A DNA stretch of 5,550 bases from Acidobacteriota bacterium (GTDB lineage: Bacteria > Acidobacteriota > Terriglobia > Terriglobales > Acidobacteriaceae): NCBI GenBank assembly GCA_019247235.1, contig JAFAPG010000115.1, forward strand, positions 1-5,550, given 5' to 3'. Both the position numbers and the translations under genes were made by a program. Below, piece by piece: positions 1 to 5,366 of this stretch. The stretch's first letter is position 1, and each line of letters begins with the position of its first letter. The notes beneath the pieces were generated by a model, which ran no database searches, was not told the DNA's origin, and saw nothing but the letters and a program-made list of their open reading frames with translations.

Positions 1-309
1 TACTCCGTTTCGCGCCGCACACAGGAGATTGGTGTGCGCATGGCTTTGGGAGCAAGTCGCGGCAATGTACACCTATTAATTTGCCGACAAGGATACACCG
101 CAGTTTGCGCCGGCCTGGCAATCGGACTTGGCTTAACCATGGTTTTGCTACGCGTCCTTAGAGAAGCCGTCCCCGGCCTGGAAGAGGAGAATGCTGCCTC
201 CCTCACCGTTTCTTTGATCGTGGTCTCTCTCGCGGCGGCCCTAGCCTGCTGGCTTCCCGCTCGTCGCGCGGCCACAATCGATCCGGTCGTGGCGCTCAGA
301 GAGGAGTGA
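1..309 (+). CDS. ABC transporter permease, C-terminal part (MacB/FtsX-type, probably acidobacterial ADOP family); 5' end outside window
   Basis: This is the last 102 residues of an inner-membrane permease; the reading frame is open from base 1 and ends at TGA 307-309. The fragment begins with the diagnostic FtsX/MacB stretch SRRTQEIGVRMALGASR (fragment residues 4-20), the cytoplasmic coupling segment that follows a transmembrane helix. Two hydrophobic helices come next (about residues 31-53 and 69-89), then the typical ending LPARRAATIDPVVALREE. In MacB-type systems such permeases pair with an ATPase and move substrates or transmit force across the periplasm. In Acidobacteriota the same domain occurs in many long 'duplicated orphan permeases' (ADOP) with no adjacent ATPase, and the style and short C-terminus fit that family. 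The loop between the helices (AVPGLEEENAAS) is unlike the usual GVSPTDP-type loop. ADOP versus ordinary MacB cannot be settled without the missing N-terminus. The substrate is unknown. Confidence 0.88.
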   Translation, partial: YSVSRRTQEIGVRMALGASRGNVHLLICRQGYTAVCAGLAIGLGLTMVLLRVLREAVPGLEEENAASLTVSLIVVSLAAALACWLPARRAATIDPVVALREE

Positions 310-802
310 GGCTGGTGACGCGTGGCGAATGCAGGATCTCCGTTCGGTGGTTGAAAAAATAGGGAACAGCAAGGGATTCACGTGCTGCGGCTCACTTGTC
401 TCGCTTTCGTAGGTACCCTGTCCGACACGCTCCTGACTTGACGATTGCGGTTTCGCGAGTCGCTTCGATCGGGCAATTCATAAACCCTTTAAGCAGTTCC
501 AACGAACGAGAGGCCGAATTCCACCCCTATCTCCCAGTCGTACCGAGAAGAGAGTCCGGTCTCGACTATCATTCTTGGTTGCCGTGTGGACGCGTACTCG
601 TCATCTCGGATTACACCTTTCGACATGGACGCGACTCGGGCAGCCCAGGGCCGCGTATATATCTATACGATGAGCCGTCCCGGATCCATCCGGCAGCATG
701 TCTTCGCTGTCCAGAATGCGAAAGAGAATGGTCCGGCCTGGTTATTGCCATCCGGACCTCCCCGCGCCGATGGTATGTGTCCTCCCGGCGACCGGATCAA
801 AT
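310..802. other. Intergenic gap between convergent genes, with a cluster of inverted repeats
   Basis: I find no gene I can support here. The gap separates the plus-strand permease end from the minus-strand phosphoesterase end. It contains three inverted repeats: 654-669 (CGTATA-tatc-TATACG), 680-693 (CCGGAT-cc-ATCCGG) and 730-758 (GGTCCGG ... CCGGACC). The 8-mer CCATCCGG occurs at both 686-693 and 748-755. A long open plus-strand frame from a TTG at 396 runs on into the antisense of the phosphoesterase and has no recognisable protein character. Confidence 0.6.
721..758 (-). terminator. Candidate intrinsic terminator of the phosphoesterase gene
   Basis: Read on the minus strand, a 7-bp stem GGTCCGG/CCGGACC (752-758 with 730-736) has an inner 3-bp extension TGG/CCA (739-741 with 748-750). 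It is followed directly by ATTCTCTTT (729 down to 721), which is pyrimidine-rich with six T in nine. It starts about 45 bases past the phosphoesterase stop codon, where a terminator is expected. The T tract is interrupted, so termination may be partial. On the plus strand no T run follows the hairpin. Confidence 0.45.
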
Positions 803-2245
803 TCAGTCGTTATCGGGCGGATCAGGTTTTCTCGTGTCGTTTAAAAAGAAGTTAGCATCGAGCGGGGCCGTGACAGTACGAAAGGTACGCGGCCTACGGT
901 GAAACCTGAAAAACGGCGCCAGGTCGTCGCTCGCTCGAGCGTCGGCAAAGCCGAGAGAACCTTCACTAATATTGAACACTCCCTCAATAAACCTCAGAAT
1001 GCTGCCGAAGTCATGCGGACTGTCGTTGTTGATGTACTTTTTGGGAGTAAAAGCGGAAACGACAATCAGCGGCACACGAAATCCATACTGGTAGTCGCCT
1101 TGATCGCCATCGAGAATCGGTGGCGTTTCGTGGTCGTACCATCCGCCCCAATCATCCCAGGTGATCACGATAGCAGTATCTGACCAGTAGCCTTGCCCGC
1201 CTTCACACGCGCTATCGTTGCCAATAGCATTTACGATAGAAGCTACCCAGGAAGGCCCACCTACTGTATTCGGGCTGCCGGGATGGTCGGAGTTTTGGCC
1301 GATCGGAATGACCCAGCTGACTTGTGGAAGATTGCAGTTAGCGATATCTTTCAAAACATTTGCAGGCTTGAGGTCAACATTCGTTGCCCATTCTGAACCT
1401 GTACAGGAACCTCCTGCTGGAGCATCCGGCACACAAATGTGAGCGATGGCGTCGGGAGCGGTCCAGATGGAGCCGGCACCTGGCGCATAATACTTCCACG
1501 TCACTCCGGCACCGTCCAGTAGATCGGCCAGTGTTTGATGCTCAAAACAGGGATAGGTCGTCTGGTTCTCTCCGCTAGGAGTAACCAGCCGAACAAAGGT
1601 ACCGACATTCGCTATGCATCCCGCGGGTCCAGGGGTCCCTCCCATGTTCTCGGCAGCGAAAATCCCGGCCGCGTCATCATCCGCGCTCGGGGCAGAAGTA
1701 CCGCCGAAGACAAACTGATGAGCAGGAAAGCTTGGTCCCTGATTGGTTTGAAACATGTAGTTAGCCCAGCCGTACTGCTTCGCTAATTCGAGATATGGAT
1801 TCAGGATGCCGGTGGAATTGTCGACAAATCGGAATTGGGGCTGGCTTAAGCAGGTGCCAGAGCAAGCAATATTCCCAGCGCCATCCATGAAACCGTCGTC
1901 AAACATGCGCAGGAAGGCCATGTGAGCATGGCTTAGGTCATAGGTATTTCCCAGCGGAACTGGCTGTGGATCGGTGAAGCCGGTGCTCGAATTCTTATCC
2001 ACCCATCCGCTGGTTGCGATATTGTACTGATGCGAATTCGGCGTGGTGCTGCAGGAATGACGACGCCCAAAAGGGGGACTGCACAAACCTTGGAAAAGAT
2101 TGTCAGGCGTGCGATTCTCCTGAAATATTACGACCACGTGCTGAAAGGCGTTGGGATAAGGAATACTGCGCGTTTGGGCTTCACAAAGGTTCATCTTGAA
2201 AAACGTGACTACGACGAGAATCAACGAGCGGCTGCACCATCGCAT
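803..2245 (-). CDS. Secreted phosphoesterase family protein (phospholipase C / acid phosphatase AcpA superfamily)
   Basis: A 480-residue protein predicted to be exported and to hydrolyse phosphate esters, possibly phospholipids; the substrate cannot be read from sequence. Numbering is from the ATG at 2245. An N-terminal Sec-type signal (MRWCSRSLILVVVTFF, likely cleaved near CEA-QT, about residue 24) has no twin-arginine motif and no lipobox. The family signature HVVVIFQENRTPDNLF follows, with E43-N44 at the metal-ligand positions of AcpA-type enzymes. Next are NQGPSFPAHQ (Ser172, candidate nucleophile position), SDHP (319-322) and the hallmark WDDWGGWYDH (363-372) with the paired Asp364-Asp365. 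A conserved-looking SPHDFGS lies near 409-415. The acidic, proline-rich end (DTRKPDPPDND) is common in this group. The length is normal and all expected motifs are present, so it should be active. The usual ENRSFDN is ENRTPDN here. I prefer the ATG at 2245 over the in-frame ATG at 2257 because GGAGAG lies just upstream of it. The gene stands alone: 513 bases separate it from the next gene upstream. Confidence 0.93.
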   Translation of the reverse strand: MRWCSRSLILVVVTFFKMNLCEAQTRSIPYPNAFQHVVVIFQENRTPDNLFQGLCSPPFGRRHSCSTTPNSHQYNIATSGWVDKNSSTGFTDPQPVPLGNTYDLSHAHMAFLRMFDDGFMDGAGNIACSGTCLSQPQFRFVDNSTGILNPYLELAKQYGWANYMFQTNQGPSFPAHQFVFGGTSAPSADDDAAGIFAAENMGGTPGPAGCIANVGTFVRLVTPSGENQTTYPCFEHQTLADLLDGAGVTWKYYAPGAGSIWTAPDAIAHICVPDAPAGGSCTGSEWATNVDLKPANVLKDIANCNLPQVSWVIPIGQNSDHPGSPNTVGGPSWVASIVNAIGNDSACEGGQGYWSDTAIVITWDDWGGWYDHETPPILDGDQGDYQYGFRVPLIVVSAFTPKKYINNDSPHDFGSILRFIEGVFNISEGSLGFADARASDDLAPFFRFHRRPRTFRTVTAPLDANFFLNDTRKPDPPDND

Positions 2246-2249
2246 AGCT

Positions 2250-2255
2250 CTCTCC
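2250..2255 (-). promoter_or_regulatory. Shine-Dalgarno that decides the phosphoesterase start
   Basis: The minus strand reads ATGGAGAGAGCTATG from 2257 to 2243. GGAGAG ends 4 bases before the second ATG (GGAG ends 6 before), which is good spacing, and it overlaps the first ATG. The first ATG has only a weak GCAGA upstream. Starting at 2245 also leaves a cleaner signal peptide. Confidence 0.55.
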
Positions 2256-2370
2256 ATTCTGCAAAAACATCTATTGATGATTGGTTTTTTGTCACCCCAT
2301 GCAGATAAAGACTCGCACGCTCAGAACCAAGCGACCCCGCACTCTGGACGGGCCCCCGTTTCAGAGGCCT

Positions 2371-2376
2371 ATTATA
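2371..2376 (-). promoter_or_regulatory. Possible -10 element for the phosphoesterase gene
   Basis: The minus strand reads CTTATATAATAGG here and contains a perfect TATAAT in otherwise GC-rich DNA, about 125 bases upstream of the chosen start codon. No convincing -35 sits at 16-18 bases (the bases there are CTCGCG-like), so it is a weak candidate. If real, the 5' untranslated leader would be about 120 bases. Confidence 0.25.
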
Positions 2377-2596
2377 TAAGTTTGAGCGGCGGTCGCGAGC
2401 TGTCTCGTCCAAAGCCTATGAGCCGCTTCCAAGAACGCCGGGGGAGGTACATTCAATTCAATGAGCAAAAGGACAAATCTCATAGCACGTCATTCAGGTC
2501 GATTCATCAACTCCTCGAAACATGCGCAGACGGTCGAGGTAAGCGCGGTTCTGCTCTCCAAATGAGTAGTCCGGAGGTGTACAGGGGAATTGTGAT

Positions 2597-2734
2597 TTGC
2601 AGATCCGCGTTCAAAGAGCGTTGTTCGCTGTGTTGCTGCTTATGCTGTGCGCGGTACTTTCCATAGTGCCGCTACCCCTTCGCGGGCTTACGGCCGTTCC
2701 CAGGCAGGTGCTCTTCCGACGACACCACGGGTAA
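2597..2734 (+). CDS. Doubtful 45-residue ORF resembling a signal peptide or gene remnant
   Basis: From a TTG at 2597, preceded by AGGGGA about 8 bases upstream (2583-2588), the frame encodes MQIRVQRALFAVLLLMLCAV and a further 25 residues ending RRHHG, stopping at TAA 2732. A short basic N-terminus followed by about 20 hydrophobic residues is what a Sec signal or membrane anchor looks like; the tail after it is basic and featureless. It could be a small membrane peptide or the 5' remnant of a secreted-protein gene whose body is lost. The TTG start, the short length and the absence of any recognised relative keep confidence low. Confidence 0.15.
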   Translation: MQIRVQRALFAVLLLMLCAVLSIVPLPLRGLTAVPRQVLFRRHHG

Positions 2735-2758
2735 GTGAACTGGATCATGCGTTAATGG

Positions 2759-3559
2759 CTATTCGGCAAGACTTGGGCGAGGATCCTTCTGCGCATACAT
2801 TTTTTGGTCAGCTCCATCTAGAACTTCATCCAGACTCTGGCCATCTCGCCACTCTGCGGCGCCGATGCTTAGCTTAACCTCGAAATCTTCGAGATGACGG
2901 GCGCCATTCCACTCGTCGAGCTTGCTATTGATGCGTTGGACGACTTGTCGCGCGCCTTCGACAGCGGTATCGGCAAGCAGGATGAGAAACTCGTCTCCAC
3001 CGTAACGAACGGCTGCATCGGAGCCCCGTATCGAGCCTCTCAGGACTGAAGCAATTTCCGCCAGGACGAAGTCTCCCGTCAAGTGCCCGAAACGGGTGTT
3101 GATCTGTTTAAACTTGTCGGCATCAACCATCAGGAACGTCAGCGGGGTCTTTCGCCTCCGCGCTTGACTGATAAACTGCCCGGCGATGCGGTCGAGCGAG
3201 CGACGATTGTAGATTTCCGTCAGCGGGTCTGTGAACGATTGCTGTTCGATGACTTGGTTCTGCAAGGAACTTGAAATTAGCTGCTCCCGCAACCGCCGAA
3301 CTTCAAAGCGTTTCGTCACAAGATAGGTATTTAGTAGCGCAAGTAGAACAAACAGTCCAATCGCAAGCGGACGCGAGACAGTGATTTCGAAATGGATGGT
3401 ATCGCTCTTGAAGGCCCCAGGCAGCAACATTGTGACTAAGGCTACGCTCACCAAGGTTCCGGCGAGCGACACAATGACCCATAGCTCCCAATCGCGCTTC
3501 TCTAGACGCGAGAGCTGTTGGCTGACGCGCGCCAGAGCACTCTCACTGTGCTTGAACAT
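2759..3559 (-). CDS. Membrane-anchored diguanylate cyclase (GGDEF domain)
   Basis: Predicted to make the second messenger c-di-GMP from two GTP at the inner membrane. The protein has 266 residues from the ATG at 3559. In order: a polar, coiled-coil-like N-terminus (1-23, MFKHSESALARVSQQLSRLE), TM1 (about 26-48), a periplasmic loop of about 15-20 residues, TM2 (about 64-82), a basic linker helix, and a GGDEF domain from DPLTEIYNRRSLDRI (about 111-125) to the end. Key residues are present: FLMVDADKFK with the metal-binding Asp146, the GHLTGD Asp163, RYGGDEF (GGDEF at 187-191), and RGSD (178-181), the RxxD I-site used for product inhibition. The INTRFGH segment has Thr where Asp is usual after the guanine-contacting Asn. 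The periplasmic loop is too short for a sensor domain, so the input is unclear. An in-frame GTG at 3613 would add 18 residues; neither start has a strong ribosome site. No EAL or HD-GYP partner is in the window. Confidence 0.93.
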   Translation of the reverse strand: MFKHSESALARVSQQLSRLEKRDWELWVIVSLAGTLVSVALVTMLLPGAFKSDTIHFEITVSRPLAIGLFVLLALLNTYLVTKRFEVRRLREQLISSSLQNQVIEQQSFTDPLTEIYNRRSLDRIAGQFISQARRRKTPLTFLMVDADKFKQINTRFGHLTGDFVLAEIASVLRGSIRGSDAAVRYGGDEFLILLADTAVEGARQVVQRINSKLDEWNGARHLEDFEVKLSIGAAEWRDGQSLDEVLDGADQKMYAQKDPRPSLAE

Positions 3560-3578
3560 GACTGCCCAACGCTTTGTG

Positions 3579-3658
3579 TAAAGTCTATCGGGTTTTATGC
3601 GGATAGAAACCACACCGAGGCCCCATGCACTGAGGTAATGGCAGATGGATAAAGTCTA
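3579..3658 (-). repeat. Two direct copies of TAGACTTTA upstream of the diguanylate cyclase
   Basis: The minus strand carries TAGACTTTA at 3587-3579 and again at 3658-3650, with one period of 71 bases, both upstream of the preferred ATG (3559). The match extends imperfectly outward (ATAGACTTTACAC and GTAGACTTTATCC). They could be binding sites for one regulator, or chance repeats of an AT-rich 9-mer. If translation starts at the GTG 3613, the nearer copy lies inside the coding region. Confidence 0.2.
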
Positions 3659-3823
3659 CAAAATGCGGGCTAAATTAGGCAGAATAGCAAGCTCTCGGCG
3701 CCGGTGGCGGCTGCCATCTTACTAATAAATCACTGCCGTTGTGGACCTTGTCTGGCAGCGTCCTGCATGCGCAGCAGCAAAGTCTCAGGTCGGCGAACCG
3801 TGTCCTCCACAATTTGAGGTGGT

Positions 3824-4669
3824 TCAACGCTTGGAGGCGACTAGCGTCTGTTTTAGCAATATGCCCGCAGCATCAGCGATCGATAGATTCGGTGGCAGCC
3901 GTTCGAAATTCGCGCGTCGCTCTTTTTGTTGTACCGATAGATTCTTGAACAGAAGTACTTTGCCCCGCATGTTAACTATTAGGTCAGTCTGTTCCCATTC
4001 GCCGGCGGCAATCTCCGCGCGTCTAACTGTGAACCGTCCACCTTTCTCTAAATGCCCCAAAAAGCCAGCACCAAATTTGACTTCGTTCTGCATCTCGCCT
4101 TCGATGCTGATTAAGCGTTGCTCGCGAGTATCGATTGAGACCTCCCCCGTCATCTCATGGAGAACTTTGCCTTCGATTGACATAGGTCGGAACTGCGGAT
4201 TCGGTCGGAAAGCGATTTTTTCTACCCTTCCGGGCGCTCCTGAGTTTTGAAAGACGAAGGCCTCAGGAATTAGGTTTAAAAAAGTTTTGCAACGCTCAAA
4301 ATCTTTGCGCCTCGACTCTTGAAGAGTTCTTTGTTGCTTCGGGTCGTGAGAGAAATGGAAAATCCGATCGGCCTCGGTGCGTTGTTCCGCATCGGTTAGA
4401 GGTCGACCCGCGACTGCGATCAATCGATCCAGGGTACCGAAGCTGGTCTCGACCACTTCCCGCGTTTCGATCTTGCCATCCACCTCTTTATAGAGCAGGT
4501 ATTTCCAGTGGACCTCAGAGTCATTGGGCGTACTTAATTCGTGCCGGACTACAGCTTTGATCAGATCAGCGGGAGTGAGTTCGGTGGTTGACTGCGATTC
4601 AACCTGAACTGTCCAGAATAAAGCTAGAGCCAGAGCCCCCATCGAAGCTCGTAGCAAGCGTATTTTCAT
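3824..4669 (-). CDS. Secreted protein of unknown function, acidobacterial-type conserved family
   Basis: A 281-residue protein with a clear Sec signal: MKIRLLRASMGALALALFWT, with likely cleavage VES-QS after about residue 25. The mature part begins with a helical, charged region (TPADLIKAVVRHEL, 32-45). A mostly alternating, beta-rich region follows, including HWKYLLYKEVDGKIETREVVET (54-75), IAFRPNPQFRPMSIEGKVLHEMTGEVSIDTREQRLISIEGEM (about 153-194) and FGAGFLGHLEKGGRF (199-213). The pattern of 'minimal degree, then change on processing' beta strands suggests a periplasmic fold that might resemble LolA/outer-membrane-lipoprotein-sorting proteins, but this is a guess and no catalytic motif is visible. 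I recall similar hypothetical proteins with an FRPNPxFxPxSxExxVLHxMxGEVWxD-like core in Acidobacteriota, usually without a function. The start is well supported by AGGAG ten bases upstream (4684-4680). It is transcribed alone as far as can be seen: the cyclase start lies about 265 bases downstream. Confidence 0.85.
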   Translation of the reverse strand: MKIRLLRASMGALALALFWTVQVESQSTTELTPADLIKAVVRHELSTPNDSEVHWKYLLYKEVDGKIETREVVETSFGTLDRLIAVAGRPLTDAEQRTEADRIFHFSHDPKQQRTLQESRRKDFERCKTFLNLIPEAFVFQNSGAPGRVEKIAFRPNPQFRPMSIEGKVLHEMTGEVSIDTREQRLISIEGEMQNEVKFGAGFLGHLEKGGRFTVRRAEIAAGEWEQTDLIVNMRGKVLLFKNLSVQQKERRANFERLPPNLSIADAAGILLKQTLVASKR

Positions 4670-4679
4670 CGCTTTCCCG

Positions 4680-4706
4680 CTCCTGAGTTCTAAGCTTCAG
4701 CTTAGA
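4680..4706 (-). promoter_or_regulatory. Leader hairpin next to the Shine-Dalgarno of the unknown secreted protein
   Basis: On the minus strand a perfect 8-bp inverted repeat TCTAAGCT-GA-AGCTTAGA (4706-4689; in RNA more likely 7 bp with a four-base loop) is followed after ACTC by the Shine-Dalgarno AGGAG (4684-4680), then ten bases to the ATG at 4669. A hairpin this close to a ribosome site could protect the mRNA 5' end, tune ribosome access, or be a DNA operator for a dimeric regulator. Only the sequence symmetry is seen; the function is inferred. Confidence 0.4.
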
Positions 4707-4761
4707 GACGGTGGACCTCACGGGCAATCGGCAGGATGGTGTAGCCGCTTGGAATAAAACC

Positions 4762-4791
4762 ATTAACGCGCCTGAAGAGTTCTGAATCCAA
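4762..4791 (-). promoter_or_regulatory. Weak candidate promoter for the unknown secreted protein
   Basis: The minus strand has TTGGAT (4791-4786) and GTTAAT (4767-4762) with an 18-base spacer, about 95 bases upstream of the start codon. The matches to sigma-70 consensus are 3/6 and 4/6, so this may be chance. It is listed because nothing better is visible and the gene needs its own promoter. Confidence 0.15.
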
Positions 4792-5307
4792 AGTGGCGGA
4801 TCGAAACCCTCGGTAAGGGGGGCAGCAGACCTAAAGGCTCTCGAAGCAAGGGCATGGCTCAGGGTTTGCTGACTACTGCAGACTCCGGTCCTGCAGCAAC
4901 CCGCAATTTCCTAGGATGGACCAACGGCGCGTGGTCGTGCGAGCGGCCGAATGCGCACCTGCACCTCTTTGGCAACTCGGAGCGCTAAATGACTACCGAA
5001 CCTGCCCACATTCCTGATTAGGGGGTGCGAATTCGAGAGTCTTGATTAAATGGCATCCCAACGGCCGGTTACGTCCTCAACCGAAAAGTGGGCTGCCACG
5101 TGAGCCTTGATTCCGACTCCTTCAAAGCACTGGAGGAATCCGTTGTATCGAAACCAGCTTACCCTCAAATGGCTCAAAACTGAGGAAAAAAGTTAAGTCT
5201 CGGTTTCGCAAGCGACCTGTCACAGCCACTGTCCAAAACAGCATCGCCGAGGGTAGATGTTCGGTAAGCGTCCAACGGTCACCGCCTTGACGAAGTAGAG
5301 TGTCTGT

Positions 5308-5348
5308 ACTAGTCGTGCCCACTTGTTTTGGAAATGGACACGACTAGT
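5308..5348. repeat. 10-bp subterminal inverted repeat inside the IS66 end
   Basis: ACTAGTCGTG (5308-5317) and CACGACTAGT (5339-5348) are perfect inverted copies. After one mismatch the stem continues with CCA/TGG (5319-5321 with 5335-5337), leaving a 13-base loop. It lies 19 bases beyond the transposase stop codon. No T run follows on the minus strand, so it is not a classic intrinsic terminator. It could slow the polymerase, stabilise the tnpC mRNA 3' end, or be a subterminal site for the transposition proteins. Confidence 0.6.
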
Positions 5349-5366
5349 CGTTAGAGATGTCGCTGA

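Larger units (their letters stand above)
2246..2758. other. Intergenic gap between phosphoesterase and diguanylate cyclase
   Basis: About 510 bases with no confidently supported gene. It contains the probable upstream region of the phosphoesterase (TATAAT at 2371-2376, and a GC-rich inverted repeat ACGG-gccc-CCGT at 2348-2359). It also holds one doubtful plus-strand ORF at 2597-2734 that looks like a signal peptide. The longer plus-strand frames here (for example 2196-2666) overlap the antisense of the phosphoesterase start and translate to basic, low-character protein. I see no clear intrinsic terminator for the diguanylate cyclase gene, which ends at 2759. Confidence 0.5.
4670..5263. other. 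Intergenic gap of about 600 bases flanking the IS66 edge
   Basis: I see no gene I can support. Apart from the leader signals at 4680-4791, it holds short plus-strand open stretches (for example 4854-4988, 44 codons from ATG, and a stretch ending near 5184 that translates as protein-like but lacks an early start). It also has a CTGCAG pair at 4876-4881 and 4891-4896 that can form a 6-bp stem. The last 8 bases (5256-5263, GATGTTCG) are the expected target duplication of the adjacent insertion sequence. The stretch may be decayed coding DNA. Confidence 0.5.

Noticed and set aside
396..902. 168-codon plus-strand ORF from TTG, containing a CLRCPEC stretch
   Set aside because: Poor start with no ribosome site, runs into the antisense of the phosphoesterase end, no coherent domain, and the cysteine cluster is isolated. 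A second overlapping frame (586-855) is just as open, which points to chance.
899..1786. Several plus-strand ORFs inside 899-1786
   Set aside because: All are antisense to the phosphoesterase gene, whose minus-strand protein carries clear family motifs throughout this span.
2196..2666. 156-codon plus-strand ORF
   Set aside because: Begins inside the antisense of the phosphoesterase start, lacks a convincing ribosome site, and the product has no hydrophobic core pattern or known motif.
803..4669. A functional operon or system linking phosphoesterase, cyclase and unknown secreted protein
   Set aside because: The genes share a strand, but the gaps of about 513 and 265 bases and the lack of overlapping stops and starts argue for separate transcription. 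No sequence evidence ties their functions together.
4670..4860. Possible riboswitch (such as a c-di-GMP type) in the leader of the unknown secreted protein, suggested by the nearby cyclase
   Set aside because: I could not find the conserved core of c-di-GMP riboswitches or any other class I know; only one simple hairpin is present.
4854..4988. 44-codon ATG ORF (starts MAQGLLTTADSG)
   Set aside because: No properly spaced Shine-Dalgarno, no recognisable family, and the alternative frame in the same stretch is also open. Could be a remnant, but not supported as a gene.
5122..5322. 66-codon minus-strand ORF
   Set aside because: It crosses the predicted IS66 boundary at 5263/5264 and so joins unrelated DNA; no family resemblance.
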